Assembly: GCF_014489615.1 (NCBI RefSeq)
Contig: NZ_CP060825.1
Span: forward strand, 1,715,501 to 1,779,500
From: Streptomyces genisteinicus
GTDB lineage: Bacteria > Actinomycetota > Actinomycetes > Streptomycetales > Streptomycetaceae
Reading direction: 5' to 3'
Length of the DNA: 64,000 nucleotides
In this document: one piece after another, positions 47,641-58,319 of the stretch
How positions within the stretch are numbered: position 1 is the first letter of the stretch
Layout of the letters: each line of letters starts with the position of its first letter
Translations under genes and position numbers: made by a program
The notes under the pieces: generated by a model
Database searches by the model: none
Told to the model about the DNA's origin: nothing
Seen by the model: only the letters and a program-made list of their open reading frames with translations

Positions 47641-49143
47641 TCACCGCTCTCCGGACGGACGCTTCTTCTCGCGCCGTCTCATCGACTTCCATCTCACCCC
47701 GGGCCTCCGCGCGGCCAGGGCCGCCTTCGCGGCCGGATCCTGTCGCGCGAACGCGATCAGCAGCCCCACGGCGAACATCGTCGGCAGCAGGGCCGACCCG
47801 CCGTAGGAGAACAGCGGGAGCGGCACCCCGGCGATCGGCAGCAGGCCGAGCACCGCACCGATGTTGACCACGGCCTGCGCCGTGACCCACGTGGTCACGC
47901 CTCCCGCCGCGTACCTCACGAAGGGGTCCTCCGTGCGTCCGGCGACGCGGATACCCGCATAGCCTAGAGCCGCGAAGAGGGCGAGCACCGACAGCGTCCC
48001 CGCGAGGCCCAGTTCCTCCCCGGCGACGGCGAAGATGAAGTCGGTGTGCGGTTCGGGCAGTTGGCCCCATTTTTCCACACTCGCACCGAGCCCGGAACCG
48101 AACCATCCGCCAGAGGCCAGAGCATAGATGCCGTGCACGGCCTGCCAGCACTCGCCCTGCGGTCCGAGGTCGGTGGCGCCGATGCACTCCAGCCGGGACA
48201 TCCGGTTCTCGCTGGTCCTGATCAGCAGCAGGCCGACCGCGACGGCGACGCCGAGCACCCCCGCGAAGAGCCGGGTGGGCGCACCCGCCAGCCACAGCAG
48301 GCCGAAAAGGATCGCGGCGAGGATGATCGCCGTGCCCATGTCGCCGCCCAGCATGATCAGGCCCAGCAGCAGGAAGGCCACCGGCACCAGCGGCACCAGC
48401 AGGTGCTTCCACTGCGTCAGCAGCCGCTTGTCCTGCTTGCGCGCGAGCAGGTCGGCGCCCCACAGGATCAGGGCCAGCTTGCCGAACTCGCTGGGCTGGA
48501 GCTGGAACGGGCCGCCGAGGTAGAGCCAGTTCTGGTTGCCGTTCACCGAGTGCCCTATCCCGGGCACCTGGACCAGCACCATGAGGAACACCGCCCCCAT
48601 GAGCAGCGGGTACGACAGGGCGCGGTGCAGCCGCACGGGCATCCGGGACGCCAGCAGCAGCAGCACGGCGCCGATCGTGGCGGCGAGGAACTGCTTGCGG
48701 AAGAAGTACGCGGCCGGCAGGGAGTACTCCAGCGCCTGGATCATCGACGCGGAGTAGACCATGACGAGGCCCAGCACGGTGATCAGCAGGCTGCTGCCCA
48801 GGATCAGGTAGTAGGCCGTCAGCGGCCGGTCCCAGGCCCGCCGTGCCTGCTCGAACAGCCGCCGGGGCCCCGTGGGGCCGCTCCGCCCGCCACCGGGGGA
48901 CGCCCCCGCGCCGCCGCGCGGCGGGTTCGGCCGTGCGACGTCCCGCGCTCCGGCGCCGCTGCGCAGCGCGAGTCCCGCTCCGGCGTACGCGGGCATGCCT
49001 GCGTACGCCGGAGCGCGCAGGGTCTCCCACCACCGCCGCACGGCGCGCACCGGGGAGGCGGGCGCCGCTGCGGGCCGGTCGCGGGGCGTGCGCCCCGGAC
49101 GCGCGGACGGGACCGGGGTGGAGCCGGGGGTGGTGGGCGGCAT
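47641..49143 (-). CDS. ftsW: Peptidoglycan polymerase FtsW (SEDS family)
   Basis: A 500-aa, ten-pass membrane glycosyltransferase that polymerises lipid II at the septum with FtsI. Family motifs are NGNQNWLYLGGPFQLQPSEFGKLALI, LIMLGGDMGTAIIL and PLFSYGGSALLPTM. A cytoplasmic Pro/Ala/Arg-rich N-terminal extension (residues 1-100) includes a PAYAGMPAYAG duplication encoded by a 40-nt palindrome. ATG 49143 has GGAGGGGACAGC upstream. Confidence 0.95.
   Translation of the reverse strand: MPPTTPGSTPVPSARPGRTPRDRPAAAPASPVRAVRRWWETLRAPAYAGMPAYAGAGLALRSGAGARDVARPNPPRGGAGASPGGGRSGPTGPRRLFEQARRAWDRPLTAYYLILGSSLLITVLGLVMVYSASMIQALEYSLPAAYFFRKQFLAATIGAVLLLLASRMPVRLHRALSYPLLMGAVFLMVLVQVPGIGHSVNGNQNWLYLGGPFQLQPSEFGKLALILWGADLLARKQDKRLLTQWKHLLVPLVPVAFLLLGLIMLGGDMGTAIILAAILFGLLWLAGAPTRLFAGVLGVAVAVGLLLIRTSENRMSRLECIGATDLGPQGECWQAVHGIYALASGGWFGSGLGASVEKWGQLPEPHTDFIFAVAGEELGLAGTLSVLALFAALGYAGIRVAGRTEDPFVRYAAGGVTTWVTAQAVVNIGAVLGLLPIAGVPLPLFSYGGSALLPTMFAVGLLIAFARQDPAAKAALAARRPGVRWKSMRRREKKRPSGER
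48976..49015. repeat. 40-nt palindrome inside the ftsW coding region
   Basis: Arms of 15 bp around CGCTCCGGCGTACGC, centre GGGCATGCCT (itself nearly palindromic), only one mismatched pair over 40 nt. It encodes the AYAGMPAYAG repeat of the FtsW N-terminal tail. Confidence 0.9.
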
Positions 49144-49193
49144 CGGTGCTGTCCCCTCCAGTCGTGCCCGGCGCCAGCCGGACCCGGTGGCTG

Positions 49194-50606
49194 TCAGCCG
49201 CGCTCGGCGGCGAGTGCGCGGACCGCTTCCGCGAACGCCTCGCCCCGCTTGTTGTAGTCGGTGAACATGTCCATCGAGGCGCAGGCCGGGGCCAGCAGGA
49301 CCGTGTCGCCCGGCCGGGCGAGGGCCGCCGCCTCGGCGACCGCCGCGGACATCGCCCCAGTGTCGGTCCGGTCGAGGTCGACCACCGGGACCTCGGGGGC
49401 GTGTCGCGCCAGGGCCTCGCGGATGAGCGCGCGGTCCGCGCCGATCAGCACGGCGCCGCGCAGCCGCCCGGCGGAGGCCGCGACGAGCTCGTCGAAGGTG
49501 GCGCCCTTGGCGAGGCCGCCCGCGATCCAGACGATCGGCTCGTAGGCGGCCAGCGACGCCTGCGCCGCGTGGGTGTTGGTGGCCTTGGAGTCGTCGACGT
49601 ACGCCACCCGGGCCACGTCCGCGACATGTTCGATGCGGTGGGCGTCGGGCCGGAAGGCGCGCAGGCCGTCGCGGACCGCGGCGGGCGCGACGCCGAAGGC
49701 GCGGGCCAGCGCGGCGGCCGCCAGGGCGTTGGCGATGTTGTGCGGCGCCGGCGGGTCGACGTCGCCGACCTCGGCCAGCTCCTGCGCCTGCTTCTGCCGG
49801 TCCGCCACGAAGGCGCGGTCGACCAGGATCCCGTCGACGACGCCGAGTTGGGACGGGCCGGGCGTGCCCAGGGTGAAGCCGATCGCCCGGCAGCCCTCCT
49901 CCACGTCCGCCTCGCGCACCAGGTCCTCGGTGGCCTTGTCGGCCGCGTTGTAGACGCAGGCGACCGTGTTGCCCTCGTAGATCCGGCCCTTGTCGGCGGC
50001 GTACGCCTCCATCGAGCCGTGCCAGTCGAGGTGGTCCGGCGCGAGGTTGAGCACGGCCGCGGAGTGGGCCCGCAGGGACGGCGCCCAGTGCAGCTGGTAG
50101 CTGGAGAGCTCGACCGCGAGGACGTCGTAGGGCTCGTCCCCGGTGACGACGTCGACGATCGGCGTGCCGATGTTGCCGATGGCCGCCGTCCGCAGGCCCG
50201 CCGCCGTCAGGATGGAGGCGAGCATGCGGGTCGTGGTGGTCTTGCCGTTGGTGCCGGTGACCGCGAGCCAGGGCGGCGCGTCCGGGCCGCGCAGCCGCCA
50301 GGCGATCTCGACGTCGCCGACGACGTCCGCACCGGCAGCCGCGGCGGCCGCGAAGAGCGGGCTGGAGGGCTTCCAGCCGGGCGAGGTGACCACCAGGTCC
50401 GTGCCCTCGGGCAGCGTCCCGGCGTCGCCGAGGCGCACCGCGATGCCCAGCGGGGCCAGTTCGGCCGCACGCGCCCGGTGCGCGTCCCCGTCGCCGCCGT
50501 CGACGACGGTCACCCGCGCGCCGAGCCCGGCCAGGGCGCGTGCGGCGCTGACGCCGCTCACGCCGAGGCCGGCGACGGTGATCTTCCTGCCCTGCCAGTC
50601 GCTCAC
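49194..50606 (-). CDS. murD: UDP-MurNAc-L-Ala--D-Glu ligase
   Basis: A 470-aa Mur ligase. N-terminal Rossmann domain [20 protein letters not shown]-binding loop [14 protein letters not shown]; central ELSSYQLHW and [17 protein letters not shown]-terminal [18 protein letters not shown] at 50606 (MSDWQGRK) forms a GTGA overlap with the mraY stop; an ATG at 50621 ([10 protein letters not shown], 475 aa) is an alternative. The gap of 50 nt to ftsW holds nothing notable. Confidence 0.95.
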   Translation of the reverse strand: MSDWQGRKITVAGLGVSGVSAARALAGLGARVTVVDGGDGDAHRARAAELAPLGIAVRLGDAGTLPEGTDLVVTSPGWKPSSPLFAAAAAAGADVVGDVEIAWRLRGPDAPPWLAVTGTNGKTTTTRMLASILTAAGLRTAAIGNIGTPIVDVVTGDEPYDVLAVELSSYQLHWAPSLRAHSAAVLNLAPDHLDWHGSMEAYAADKGRIYEGNTVACVYNAADKATEDLVREADVEEGCRAIGFTLGTPGPSQLGVVDGILVDRAFVADRQKQAQELAEVGDVDPPAPHNIANALAAAALARAFGVAPAAVRDGLRAFRPDAHRIEHVADVARVAYVDDSKATNTHAAQASLAAYEPIVWIAGGLAKGATFDELVAASAGRLRGAVLIGADRALIREALARHAPEVPVVDLDRTDTGAMSAAVAEAAALARPGDTVLLAPACASMDMFTDYNKRGEAFAEAVRALAAERG

Positions 50607-51673
50607 TTGTCGGCTGCCCATCCCGCGTAGAAGAGGCCGAGACCCACGATGACGCACATGCCCTGGATGATCCAGAAGCGGACCACCACAAGGACTTCGG
50701 ACCACCCCTTGAGTTCGAAGTGGTGCTGGAGCGGCGCCATCCGGAAGACCCGCTTCCCGGTCATCCGGAAGGAACCGACCTGGATCACCACGGACATGGT
50801 GATGAGGACGAACAGACCGCCGAGCAGCGCGAGCAGGAACTCGGTGCGCGAGCAGATCGCGAGGCCCGCGAGCGCGCCGCCGAGCGCCAGCGAACCGGTG
50901 TCGCCCATGAAGATCTTGGCGGGCGAGGTGTTCCACCACAGGAAGCCGAAGCAGGCGCCCATCAGGGCGGAGGCGACGACCGCGAGGTCGAGTGGGTCCC
51001 TCACCTCGAAACAGGCGTTGGGATTGGTCAGGGTCACCGCGTTGGCGCAGGACTCCTGGAACTGCCACAGCCCGATGAACGTGTAGGCGCCGAAGACCAT
51101 CACCGAGGCGCCGGTGGCGAGTCCGTCCAGACCGTCCGTCAGGTTCACGCCGTTGGACATGGCGAGGATCATGAACAGCGCCCAGATCACGAACAGCACC
51201 GGCCCGATGGACCAGCCGAAGTCCGTGATGAAGGACAGCCGGGTGGAGGCCGGGGTGTTGCCGCGCGCGTCGGCGAACTGGAGGGACAGCACCGCGAAGG
51301 CGATGCCGACGATGAGCTGTCCCGCCATCTTGGCCTTGGCCCGCAGGCCGAGCGACCGCTGCTTGACGATCTTGATGTAGTCGTCGAGGAAACCGACGAG
51401 GCCCATGCCGGCCATCAGGAAGAGGACCAGGACGCCCGAGAACGTCGGGTCCTCGCCCGTGATCACCTTGGCGAGGGCGTACGCGATGAGCGTGGCGAGG
51501 ATGAAGGAGATGCCACCCATGGTGGGCGTCCCCTTCTTGCTGCCGTGCGTACGCGGGCCGTCGTCCCGGATGAACTGGCCGTACCCCTTGCGGGCCAGCA
51601 GCTTGATCAGCAGCGGGGTCCCGATCAGGGTCAGGAAGAGACCGATGGCTCCCGCGAACAGGATCTGCCTCAT
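50603..51673 (-). CDS. mraY: Phospho-N-acetylmuramoyl-pentapeptide transferase
   Basis: A 356-aa, ten-pass membrane enzyme that links phospho-MurNAc-pentapeptide to undecaprenyl phosphate, forming lipid I. Catalytic Asp motifs are [16 protein letters not shown] and [12 protein letters not shown], and [15 protein letters not shown] is near the active site. ATG 51673 overlaps the murF stop (ATGA). Confidence 0.97.
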   Translation of the reverse strand: MRQILFAGAIGLFLTLIGTPLLIKLLARKGYGQFIRDDGPRTHGSKKGTPTMGGISFILATLIAYALAKVITGEDPTFSGVLVLFLMAGMGLVGFLDDYIKIVKQRSLGLRAKAKMAGQLIVGIAFAVLSLQFADARGNTPASTRLSFITDFGWSIGPVLFVIWALFMILAMSNGVNLTDGLDGLATGASVMVFGAYTFIGLWQFQESCANAVTLTNPNACFEVRDPLDLAVVASALMGACFGFLWWNTSPAKIFMGDTGSLALGGALAGLAICSRTEFLLALLGGLFVLITMSVVIQVGSFRMTGKRVFRMAPLQHHFELKGWSEVLVVVRFWIIQGMCVIVGLGLFYAGWAADK

Positions 51674-53088
51674 CGGACGGCACCCTCACCCTCGAGCAGC
51701 GCCTCGGCGACCTTCTCCAGGCCGACCGACCTGGACGCCTTCACCAGCACGACGTCACCCGGGCGCAGCTCACTGCGCAACAGGTCGACCGCCGCCTGCG
51801 CGTCGGACACGTGCACCGACTCCTCACCCCACGAACCCTCGTTGTATGCGCCCAGTTGCAACCAGGACGCTTCCCTGCCCCCGACCGCGACGAGCCTGCC
51901 GACATTGAGCCGGACGGCGAGCCGCCCGACCGCGTCGTGCTCGGCGAGCGCCTCGTCCCCGAGCTCGGCCATCATGCCGAGCACCGCCCATGTACGGCCC
52001 CCCTTGGCCCGTGCTGACTCGCCCATGGCGGCCAGCGCACGCAGCGCGGCGCGCATGGACTCGGGGTTCGCGTTGTAGGCGTCGTTGACGATCGTCACGC
52101 CGTCCGGACGCTCGGTGACCTCCATACGCCAGCGGGAGAGGGTGCCCGCCTCCGAGAGCGCGAGGGCGATCTCGTCCACAGGCATGCCCAGCTCATGGGC
52201 GACGGCGGCCGCGGCGAGCGCGTTCGACACGTGGTGCTCACCGTACAGCCGCATGGTCACGTCACTGCACCCGGTGGGTGTGTGGAGCGTGAAGGAGGGC
52301 TGTCCGTGCTCCGTGAGCCGGACATTCTCGGCACGTACGGCGGCGTCCGCGGCCTCCCCGAAGAGGACGACGCGGGCCCGGGTGCGGGTGGACATGGCGC
52401 GGACGAGCGGGTCGTCGGCGTTGAGGACGGCGATGCCGCCCTCGTCCGCGGAGGGCAGGGACTCGACCAGTTCGCCCTTGGCGAGGGCGATCTGCTCGCG
52501 TCCGCCGAACTCGCCGATGTGCGCGGTGCCGACGTTGAGCACCATGCCGATCCGCGGCGGGGTCAGTTCGGTGAGGTACCGGATGTGGCCGATTCCGCGC
52601 GCCCCCATCTCCAGCACGAGATGCTCGGTCTCGGCCGTGGCGGTGAGGGCGGTGAGCGGCAGCCCGATCTCGTTGTTGAGCGAGCCCGGGGTGAAGACGG
52701 TCGGCGCCTTGCGCCGCAGCACCTGGGCCACGAGGTCCTTGGTGCTGGTCTTGCCGGCCGAGCCGGTGAGCGCGACGACCTGGGTGCCCAGGCGCTCCAC
52801 CACGGCCCGTGCGAGGCGGCCGAGGGCCGCCTGGACGTCGTCGACGACGATCGCGGGCGCGGGGACGGGGCGGGCGGCCAGCACGGCGACCGCGCCCTGG
52901 GCGATGGCGCGTTCGGCGTAGTCGTGGCCGTCCACCTTGTCGCCCCTGAAGGCGGCGAAGAGGCTCCCGGGTTCGACGGCACGGGAGTCGATGACGACGG
53001 AACCGGTGACGAGAATGGCCGGATCCGGTATGTCGTGCGACTTCCCGCCGACGATTTCGGCGATCTCGGCGAGTGAGAGGGCGATCAC
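51670..53088 (-). CDS. murF: UDP-MurNAc-tripeptide--D-Ala-D-Ala ligase
   Basis: A 472-aa Mur ligase that adds D-Ala-D-Ala. Motifs: [19 protein letters not shown] (N-terminal uracil-binding domain), [14 protein letters not shown] (ATP loop), [17 protein letters not shown] metal site ([14 protein letters not shown]), and [22 protein letters not shown] at 53088 gives [15 protein letters not shown]. The murE stop lies 4 nt away. Confidence 0.95.
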   Translation of the reverse strand: MIALSLAEIAEIVGGKSHDIPDPAILVTGSVVIDSRAVEPGSLFAAFRGDKVDGHDYAERAIAQGAVAVLAARPVPAPAIVVDDVQAALGRLARAVVERLGTQVVALTGSAGKTSTKDLVAQVLRRKAPTVFTPGSLNNEIGLPLTALTATAETEHLVLEMGARGIGHIRYLTELTPPRIGMVLNVGTAHIGEFGGREQIALAKGELVESLPSADEGGIAVLNADDPLVRAMSTRTRARVVLFGEAADAAVRAENVRLTEHGQPSFTLHTPTGCSDVTMRLYGEHHVSNALAAAAVAHELGMPVDEIALALSEAGTLSRWRMEVTERPDGVTIVNDAYNANPESMRAALRALAAMGESARAKGGRTWAVLGMMAELGDEALAEHDAVGRLAVRLNVGRLVAVGGREASWLQLGAYNEGSWGEESVHVSDAQAAVDLLRSELRPGDVVLVKASRSVGLEKVAEALLEGEGAVR

Positions 53089-53092
53089 TGGG

Positions 53093-54793
53093 TCATCCCT
53101 GACTGTTCTCGTTTCGGCGGGACGGTCCGTCCGGTGCGTCCCGGTGGGCGGCCAGCTCCTCGATCGCCTCGCGCAGCACGTGGCGGTCGTCGAACGGGCG
53201 GACCACCCCGGCGATGTCCTGGCCCTGCTCGTGGCCCTTGCCGGCGACGAGCACGGTGTCCCCGGCGCCGGCGCGGGCCACGGCCGCGGCGATGGCGGCG
53301 GCGCGCTCCTCGAAGACGAGGACGTCGCCGCGTTCGTACGCGGGGACCTCGGCGGCTCCCGCCAGCATGGTGGCGAGGATGGCGAGCGGGTCCTCGGAGC
53401 GGGGGTTGTCCGAGGTGAGGACGGCGGTGTCGGCAAGGCGGGCGGCGGCGGCGCCCATCGGCCGGCGTTTGGTGACGTCGCGGTCGCCGCCGCAGCCGAG
53501 GACGATGTGCAGCTTGCCCTCGGTGACCTTGCGCAGGGAGCGCAGGACCGATTCGACGGCGTCCGTCTTGTGCGCGTAGTCGACGACGGCCAGGTACGGC
53601 TGGCCCGCGTCCACGCGCTCCAGGCGGCCCGGCACGCCGGGGACGGCGGCGACGCCGTCGGCGGCGGTCTGCGGGTCGATCCCCGCGACGGCCAGGGTGG
53701 CGATCGCGGCGAGGGTGTTGGCGACGTTGAACGGGCCGGGCAGCGGGGCCGCGGCGCGCAGCCGCTCGCCCTTGGGGCCGACGACGGTGAACGTCGAGCC
53801 GATGGCGCTGACTTCGACGTCCTCGGCACGCCAGTCGGCGTCCGGGTGCCCCTCCGCGGAGAAGGTGGTGACCGGTACGGTCGCCTCCCCGACCAGCCTG
53901 CGCCCGTACTCGTCGTCGAGGTTGACGACGGCCTCGCGGCTGCGCTGCGGCGTGAACAGCTGCGCCTTCGCCTGGAAGTAGTCCTCCATGTCGGAGTGGA
54001 ATTCCATGTGCTCGGGGCTGAGGTTGTTGAAGACGGCGACGTCGAAGACGCAGCCGTCGACCCGGCCGAGCACCAGCGCGTGGCTGGAGACCTCCATGGC
54101 GACGGAGTCCACGCCGCGTTCGCGCATCACGGCGAAGAGCGCCTGGAGGTCGGTGGCCTCCGGGGTGGTGCGCTCCGACTTGATGCGGTCGTCGCCGACC
54201 CGCATCTCCACCGTGCCGATCAGCCCGGTGGCGCGGCCCGCCGCACGCAGACCGCCCTCGACCAGGTAGGCCGTGGTGGTCTTGCCCGAGGTGCCGGTGA
54301 TGCCGATCTGGAGCAGCTCCGCGCCCGGCCGGCCGTAGATCTCGACGGCGAGTTCGCCCATCCGGCCGCGCGGGTCGTCGACGACGAGCACGGGCAGGCC
54401 CGTGGCCGCGGCGCGTTCGGAGCCCGAGGGGTCGGTCAGGATCGCGGCGGCGCCGAGGTCGGCGGCCTGGGCCGCGAAGTCCGCGCCGTGGAAGCGGGCA
54501 CCGGGCAGGGCCGCGTACACGTCACCGGGCCGAACCGCCCGGGAGTCGTGGGTGATGCCCGTGACGGCGGACCCGGCCGGGGCCCGCACGCCCAGCAGGG
54601 CCGCCAGCTCCCCGAGGTCCGTGGGGCGGGGCCGGTCCGGGCGGGGTGCTCCCGGGCGGTCGGCTGCGGGCTGGGGCGGTGAGGGCTGATCAGCGTGTGG
54701 CACGGCGGTGAGCGTACCGGGCGGGGGCGGCCCGGGGGAAAAAGAGGTGCCGGGCCCGGGGCGGTTCCCGGGGTCGGGGGTGATCGTTGTCAC
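53093..54793 (-). CDS. murE: UDP-MurNAc-L-Ala-D-Glu--diaminopimelate ligase
   Basis: A 566-aa Mur ligase with a Pro-rich N-terminal extension of about 58 residues before DLGELAALLGVRAP. ATP loop ITGTSGKTTTAYLVEGG; DFDVAVFNNLSPEH-like metal region (VFDVAVFNNLSPEHMEFH); and the DAP-recognition motif in TSDNPRSEDP. Streptomyces walls carry LL-diaminopimelate, so that isomer is the expected substrate, although the DNPR motif is also that of meso-DAP enzymes. GTG 54793 follows AAGGAACCACCA. Confidence 0.95.
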   Translation of the reverse strand: MTTITPDPGNRPGPGTSFSPGPPPPGTLTAVPHADQPSPPQPAADRPGAPRPDRPRPTDLGELAALLGVRAPAGSAVTGITHDSRAVRPGDVYAALPGARFHGADFAAQAADLGAAAILTDPSGSERAAATGLPVLVVDDPRGRMGELAVEIYGRPGAELLQIGITGTSGKTTTAYLVEGGLRAAGRATGLIGTVEMRVGDDRIKSERTTPEATDLQALFAVMRERGVDSVAMEVSSHALVLGRVDGCVFDVAVFNNLSPEHMEFHSDMEDYFQAKAQLFTPQRSREAVVNLDDEYGRRLVGEATVPVTTFSAEGHPDADWRAEDVEVSAIGSTFTVVGPKGERLRAAAPLPGPFNVANTLAAIATLAVAGIDPQTAADGVAAVPGVPGRLERVDAGQPYLAVVDYAHKTDAVESVLRSLRKVTEGKLHIVLGCGGDRDVTKRRPMGAAAARLADTAVLTSDNPRSEDPLAILATMLAGAAEVPAYERGDVLVFEERAAAIAAAVARAGAGDTVLVAGKGHEQGQDIAGVVRPFDDRHVLREAIEELAAHRDAPDGPSRRNENSQG

Positions 54794-54809
54794 TGGTGGT
54801 TCCTTAGGG

Positions 54810-56762
54810 TCACTCGCCGGGGTCGAAGGTCACGGGCAGCCTGGCCGGTGCCTTGCCGGTGGGTGCGATCTGCAGGGTCTTCAGCGAGAACTCCATGACC
54901 TTCTGGTAGACCGGTCCACAGATCTGGCCGCCGAAGTAGCTGCCCTTGGTGGGGTTCTGGATGGCGCAGTAGACGGTGATCTCCGGGTCGTCGGCCGGGG
55001 CGAACCCGGCGAAGGACGCCGTGTAGCCCTTGTAGCGGCCGAGTTCGGGGTCCACCCGGTTGGCCGTGCCGGTCTTGCCGGCCACGCGGTATCCGGGGAT
55101 GCGTGCCTTGGTGCCGGTGCCCTCCCGGTCGTCGACGACGGATTCGAGCATGGCGGCCAGCGTGTCGGCGGTCTTCTCGCTCACCACCCGGGTCTTCTCG
55201 GGCGCGGGCGCGGCGGTGAACCGGCCGTCCGGGCCCTTGGTGCCGCGCACCAGCGTCGGCTCGATGCGCACGCCGCCGTTGGCGACGGTCGAGTAGACGG
55301 AGGCGGCCTGCATGGCGTTGACCGACATGCCCTGGCCGAACGGGATCGTGTACTGCTGCGAGGTCGACCAGTCCTCGGGCGCGGCCAGGATGCCGGCGGT
55401 CTCGCCGGGGTAGCCGAGCCCGCTGGTGCTGCCCATGCCGAACTTGCGCAGGTAGGAGTGGAGCACCCGGTTGGCCTCCTGCTGGGTCTTCCCGAGCTGG
55501 CCGGTGGCGAGGATGGTGCCGATGTTGCTGGACTTGGCGAGGACGCCGTTGAGCGTGAGGTACCAGGTCGGGTGGTCGATGTCGTCCTTGAAGAGCCGGT
55601 CGCCGCGGTGCAGGCGGTTCGGGACGACGACGTGGGTGCCGGGGGTGGCCTTCTTCTCCTCCAGCACGGCCGCCATCGACATCACCTTGGCGGTGGAGCC
55701 GGGCTCGTACGCGTCCTGGAGCGCCGCGTTGCCCATGGCGGTGGCGTCGGCCTGGCCGAGGTCGTTCGGGTCGAAGCCCGGGGAGTTGGCCATGGCGAGG
55801 ATCTCGCCGGTGCGGGTGTTCTGGACGATCACGTAGCCGCGGTCGGCCCGGGACGTGGCGACCTGGTCCTCGATGGCCTTCTGGGCGGCCCACTGGATGT
55901 CCCGGTCGATCGTCAGCTCGACGTCCGAGCCGGGGACGGCGGGCGTCTCCTTGGACCCGGCGGTCGGGATGCGCCGGCCGCCGGACTGGACGTAGGTGAC
56001 GGTGCCGTCCCGGCCCGCGAGCGTCGTGTCGAGCAGGGACTCGATGCCTCCGCCGCCCCGGCCCTCGGCGTTGACGTATCCCAGTATCCCGGCGGCCAGC
56101 GTGCCGTTGGGGTAGACGCGCCTGCTGCTGGGCTCCTGGAAGACGCCGGCCAGCACGTTGGCGCCGGGGCCGCCCGCGGCCCGGTCGGCGGACGCCTTCT
56201 CGGCGTATACGCTCTTGAGGTCCTTGATCTGCTTCCACACCTGGGGCGTCTGGCGGCGGGCGAGGACGGCGTACCGGGAGCCGGGCTTGCGCAGCTTCTC
56301 GGCGATGACGGCGGCGTCGGTGCCGAGGATCGGCGCCAGCAGGGCGGCCGCCTGGTCCGGCGCGTCGGGGGCCTTGGCCTCCTTCGGCGTGAACATCTTG
56401 GGGTCGGCGGTGATGTCGTGGGCGTCGACGGAGATGGCGAGGGAGACGCCCGCCCGGTCGGTGATCCCGCCGCGCTCGGCGGCGAGGGTCACGCTGTCGT
56501 AGCGGTTCCTGTCCGCCTTGGCGGCGAGCGCCTCGGCGTCGACGGCCTGCACCTGGAGCAGCCGCACCACGAAGGCGATCATCACGAGGGTGAGCCCGAG
56601 GCTCACCAGACGCAGCCGCGGGCGCGGGCTGCCGAGCCGGATGGTGCGGGGCGCGGACCGGGGCGCACGGGAGGGGCGCCGGTACGGGCGTCCCGGGGGC
56701 GGCGCGGCGGGCCGCCGGGCGGGGCCCGGCACGCGGCGCCGCGGGGGTTCCTTGGGGGGCAT
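54810..56762 (-). CDS. ftsI: Penicillin-binding protein FtsI (PBP3)
   Basis: A 650-aa septal transpeptidase. A basic, Pro/Arg-rich cytoplasmic tail (1-50) leads to one transmembrane helix (about 51-72); the PBP dimerisation domain spans about 85-260. The transpeptidase shows Ser356-Thr-Ala-Lys359 (EPGSTAKV), the SSN motif in LAKSSNIGT, and KTG in VAGKTGTANR. It works with FtsW. ATG 56762 is 5 nt from the ftsL stop. Dispensable for vegetative growth in S. coelicolor, needed for sporulation septa. Confidence 0.95.
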   Translation of the reverse strand: MPPKEPPRRRVPGPARRPAAPPPGRPYRRPSRAPRSAPRTIRLGSPRPRLRLVSLGLTLVMIAFVVRLLQVQAVDAEALAAKADRNRYDSVTLAAERGGITDRAGVSLAISVDAHDITADPKMFTPKEAKAPDAPDQAAALLAPILGTDAAVIAEKLRKPGSRYAVLARRQTPQVWKQIKDLKSVYAEKASADRAAGGPGANVLAGVFQEPSSRRVYPNGTLAAGILGYVNAEGRGGGGIESLLDTTLAGRDGTVTYVQSGGRRIPTAGSKETPAVPGSDVELTIDRDIQWAAQKAIEDQVATSRADRGYVIVQNTRTGEILAMANSPGFDPNDLGQADATAMGNAALQDAYEPGSTAKVMSMAAVLEEKKATPGTHVVVPNRLHRGDRLFKDDIDHPTWYLTLNGVLAKSSNIGTILATGQLGKTQQEANRVLHSYLRKFGMGSTSGLGYPGETAGILAAPEDWSTSQQYTIPFGQGMSVNAMQAASVYSTVANGGVRIEPTLVRGTKGPDGRFTAAPAPEKTRVVSEKTADTLAAMLESVVDDREGTGTKARIPGYRVAGKTGTANRVDPELGRYKGYTASFAGFAPADDPEITVYCAIQNPTKGSYFGGQICGPVYQKVMEFSLKTLQIAPTGKAPARLPVTFDPGE

Positions 56763-56766
56763 CGCG

Positions 56767-57297
56767 TCACCTGCCGGTGGTCGTGGGCGTGGGGGACGGC
56801 CCGGAGGACGCGGCCGGGGCGCCCGCGGAGGGCGAGGGTGCCGCGCCGGGCTCCCCGGCGGGCGAAGCGGAGGGCGGCGCGGAGGGGGACGCGGAGGGGG
56901 ACGCGGCGGAGGGCGAGGGCCGGGGCTGGGCGGTGGCCCGCCCCGGGACGCCGCGGACGGCGCCGTCGGGGCCGAGGAAGGCGGGGCTGCCGCCGGGGAC
57001 CATGCCGAGTTCGCGGGCGCGGCGCTCCAGGGCGTCGGGAGCCGAGCGGCTGTCGACGTCCCGCTGGAGGGCCTGCTCCTGGTCGGTCAGCTCGGTGGTC
57101 TGCTTCTTGAGCTCGCTGAGCCGGAAGGAGCCCTGGCTGAGCGAGGAGTTGAGCAGCAGCAGGGTGATCAGGCCGCCGGACAGCAGCAGGACGACCAGCA
57201 GGACGAACGGGGTGCGCGCGGCGCTGCTGGGCCCGGACGGCATCAGCCGGGCCAGCCGCGCGGCCCGACCCCTCAGCTCCCTGGCCGCTGTGCTCAC
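56767..57297 (-). CDS. ftsL: FtsL-like septum protein with Ser/Pro-rich tail
   Basis: A 176-aa bitopic protein: cytoplasmic residues 1-28, one helix (about 29-50, FVLLVVLLLSGGLITLLLLN), a coiled coil (about 55-95, LSELKKQTTELTDQEQALQ), then an Ala/Pro/Ser-rich external tail of about 75 residues. Position between rsmH and ftsI and the helix-coiled-coil layout identify FtsL. The long tail is low-complexity. GTG start at 57297. Confidence 0.9.
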   Translation of the reverse strand: MSTAARELRGRAARLARLMPSGPSSAARTPFVLLVVLLLSGGLITLLLLNSSLSQGSFRLSELKKQTTELTDQEQALQRDVDSRSAPDALERRARELGMVPGGSPAFLGPDGAVRGVPGRATAQPRPSPSAASPSASPSAPPSASPAGEPGAAPSPSAGAPAASSGPSPTPTTTGR

Positions 57298-57344
57298 CGT
57301 GTCCTCCGCATCTCCGTGCCGACCGCGCCGACCGCCCGCTGTGC

Positions 57345-58319
57345 CTAGGCCACGTCCTCGCGGATGCGTTCCGCTGCCCTCAGACGCGCGGGGGCTGCCC
57401 GGCGGTTCTCGGCCACTTCTTCCTCGGTGGGGAGTTCGGCGCCGCGGGTGAGCAGCTTCAGCCGGGGCTGGTACTCCTCCGGGACCACCGGCAGTCCGGG
57501 CGGCGCGGTGTTCGCGGCGCCCGCCGCGAACACCTGCTTGACGAGGCGGTCCTCCAGCGAGTGGTACGACAGGACGGCGATGCGCCCGCCGACTCCGAGG
57601 GCCGCGACGGCGGCGGGGACGGCACGCTCCAGGACGGTGAGCTCGCCGTTGACCTCGATCCGCAGCGCCTGGAAGGTGCGCTTGGCCGGATTGCCGCCGG
57701 TCCGCTTGGCGGCCTGGGGCAGCGCGTCGCGGATCAGTTCGACGAGCCGGGCGCTGTTGGCGAACGGCTCCTTCTCGCGCTCGCGCACGATGGCGGAGAC
57801 GATCCGCTTGGCCTGCTTCTCCTCGCCGTAGGCCCGCAGGATGCGCACCAGTTCGCCGGGCGGGTAGGTGTTGAGCACCTCGGCCGCGCCGACGCCCGTC
57901 GTCTGGTCCATGCGCATGTCCAGCGGGGCGTCCTGGGCGTAGGCGAACCCGCGGTCCGCCTCGTCGAGTTGCATGGAGGAGACGCCGAGGTCGAAGAGGA
58001 CGCCGTCGACCCGGGGCACCCCGAGACGCGTGAGGACGTCGGGGAGTTCGTCGTAGACGGCGTGCACCAGGGTGGCGCGGTCACCGAACGGCGCGAGGCG
58101 CTCGGCCGACAGCCGCAGGGCCTCGGTGTCCCTGTCCAGCGCGATGAGCCGGGCGTCGGGGAAGCGCGTGAGCAGTGCTTCGCTGTGTCCGCCGAGGCCG
58201 AGGGTGCAGTCCACGACGACCGGCCCCTCACCGGCCGGCGCGCCGGGCCGCTGGAGGGCCGGGGCCAACAGGTCCAGGCACCGCTGGAGCATCACCGGGA
58301 CGTGTCGGGTCTGGCTCAT
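57345..58319 (-). CDS. rsmH: 16S rRNA m4C1402 methyltransferase
   Basis: A 324-aa SAM-dependent methyltransferase (MraW) that N4-methylates C1402 of 16S rRNA. SAM-binding [16 protein letters not shown] and [28 protein letters not shown]; and the C-terminal [25 protein letters not shown] lies 6 nt before the ATG at 58319. First gene of the dcw cluster; no mraZ precedes it. Confidence 0.96.
   Translation of the reverse strand: MSQTRHVPVMLQRCLDLLAPALQRPGAPAGEGPVVVDCTLGLGGHSEALLTRFPDARLIALDRDTEALRLSAERLAPFGDRATLVHAVYDELPDVLTRLGVPRVDGVLFDLGVSSMQLDEADRGFAYAQDAPLDMRMDQTTGVGAAEVLNTYPPGELVRILRAYGEEKQAKRIVSAIVREREKEPFANSARLVELIRDALPQAAKRTGGNPAKRTFQALRIEVNGELTVLERAVPAAVAALGVGGRIAVLSYHSLEDRLVKQVFAAGAANTAPPGLPVVPEEYQPRLKLLTRGAELPTEEEVAENRRAAPARLRAAERIREDVA

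Noticed and set aside
47641..50691. Single 1016-codon frame through ftsW and antisense or alternative-frame murD
   Set aside because: ftsW has its own ATG with GGAGGGG at 49143, and murD is read in another frame; no fusion protein is needed.
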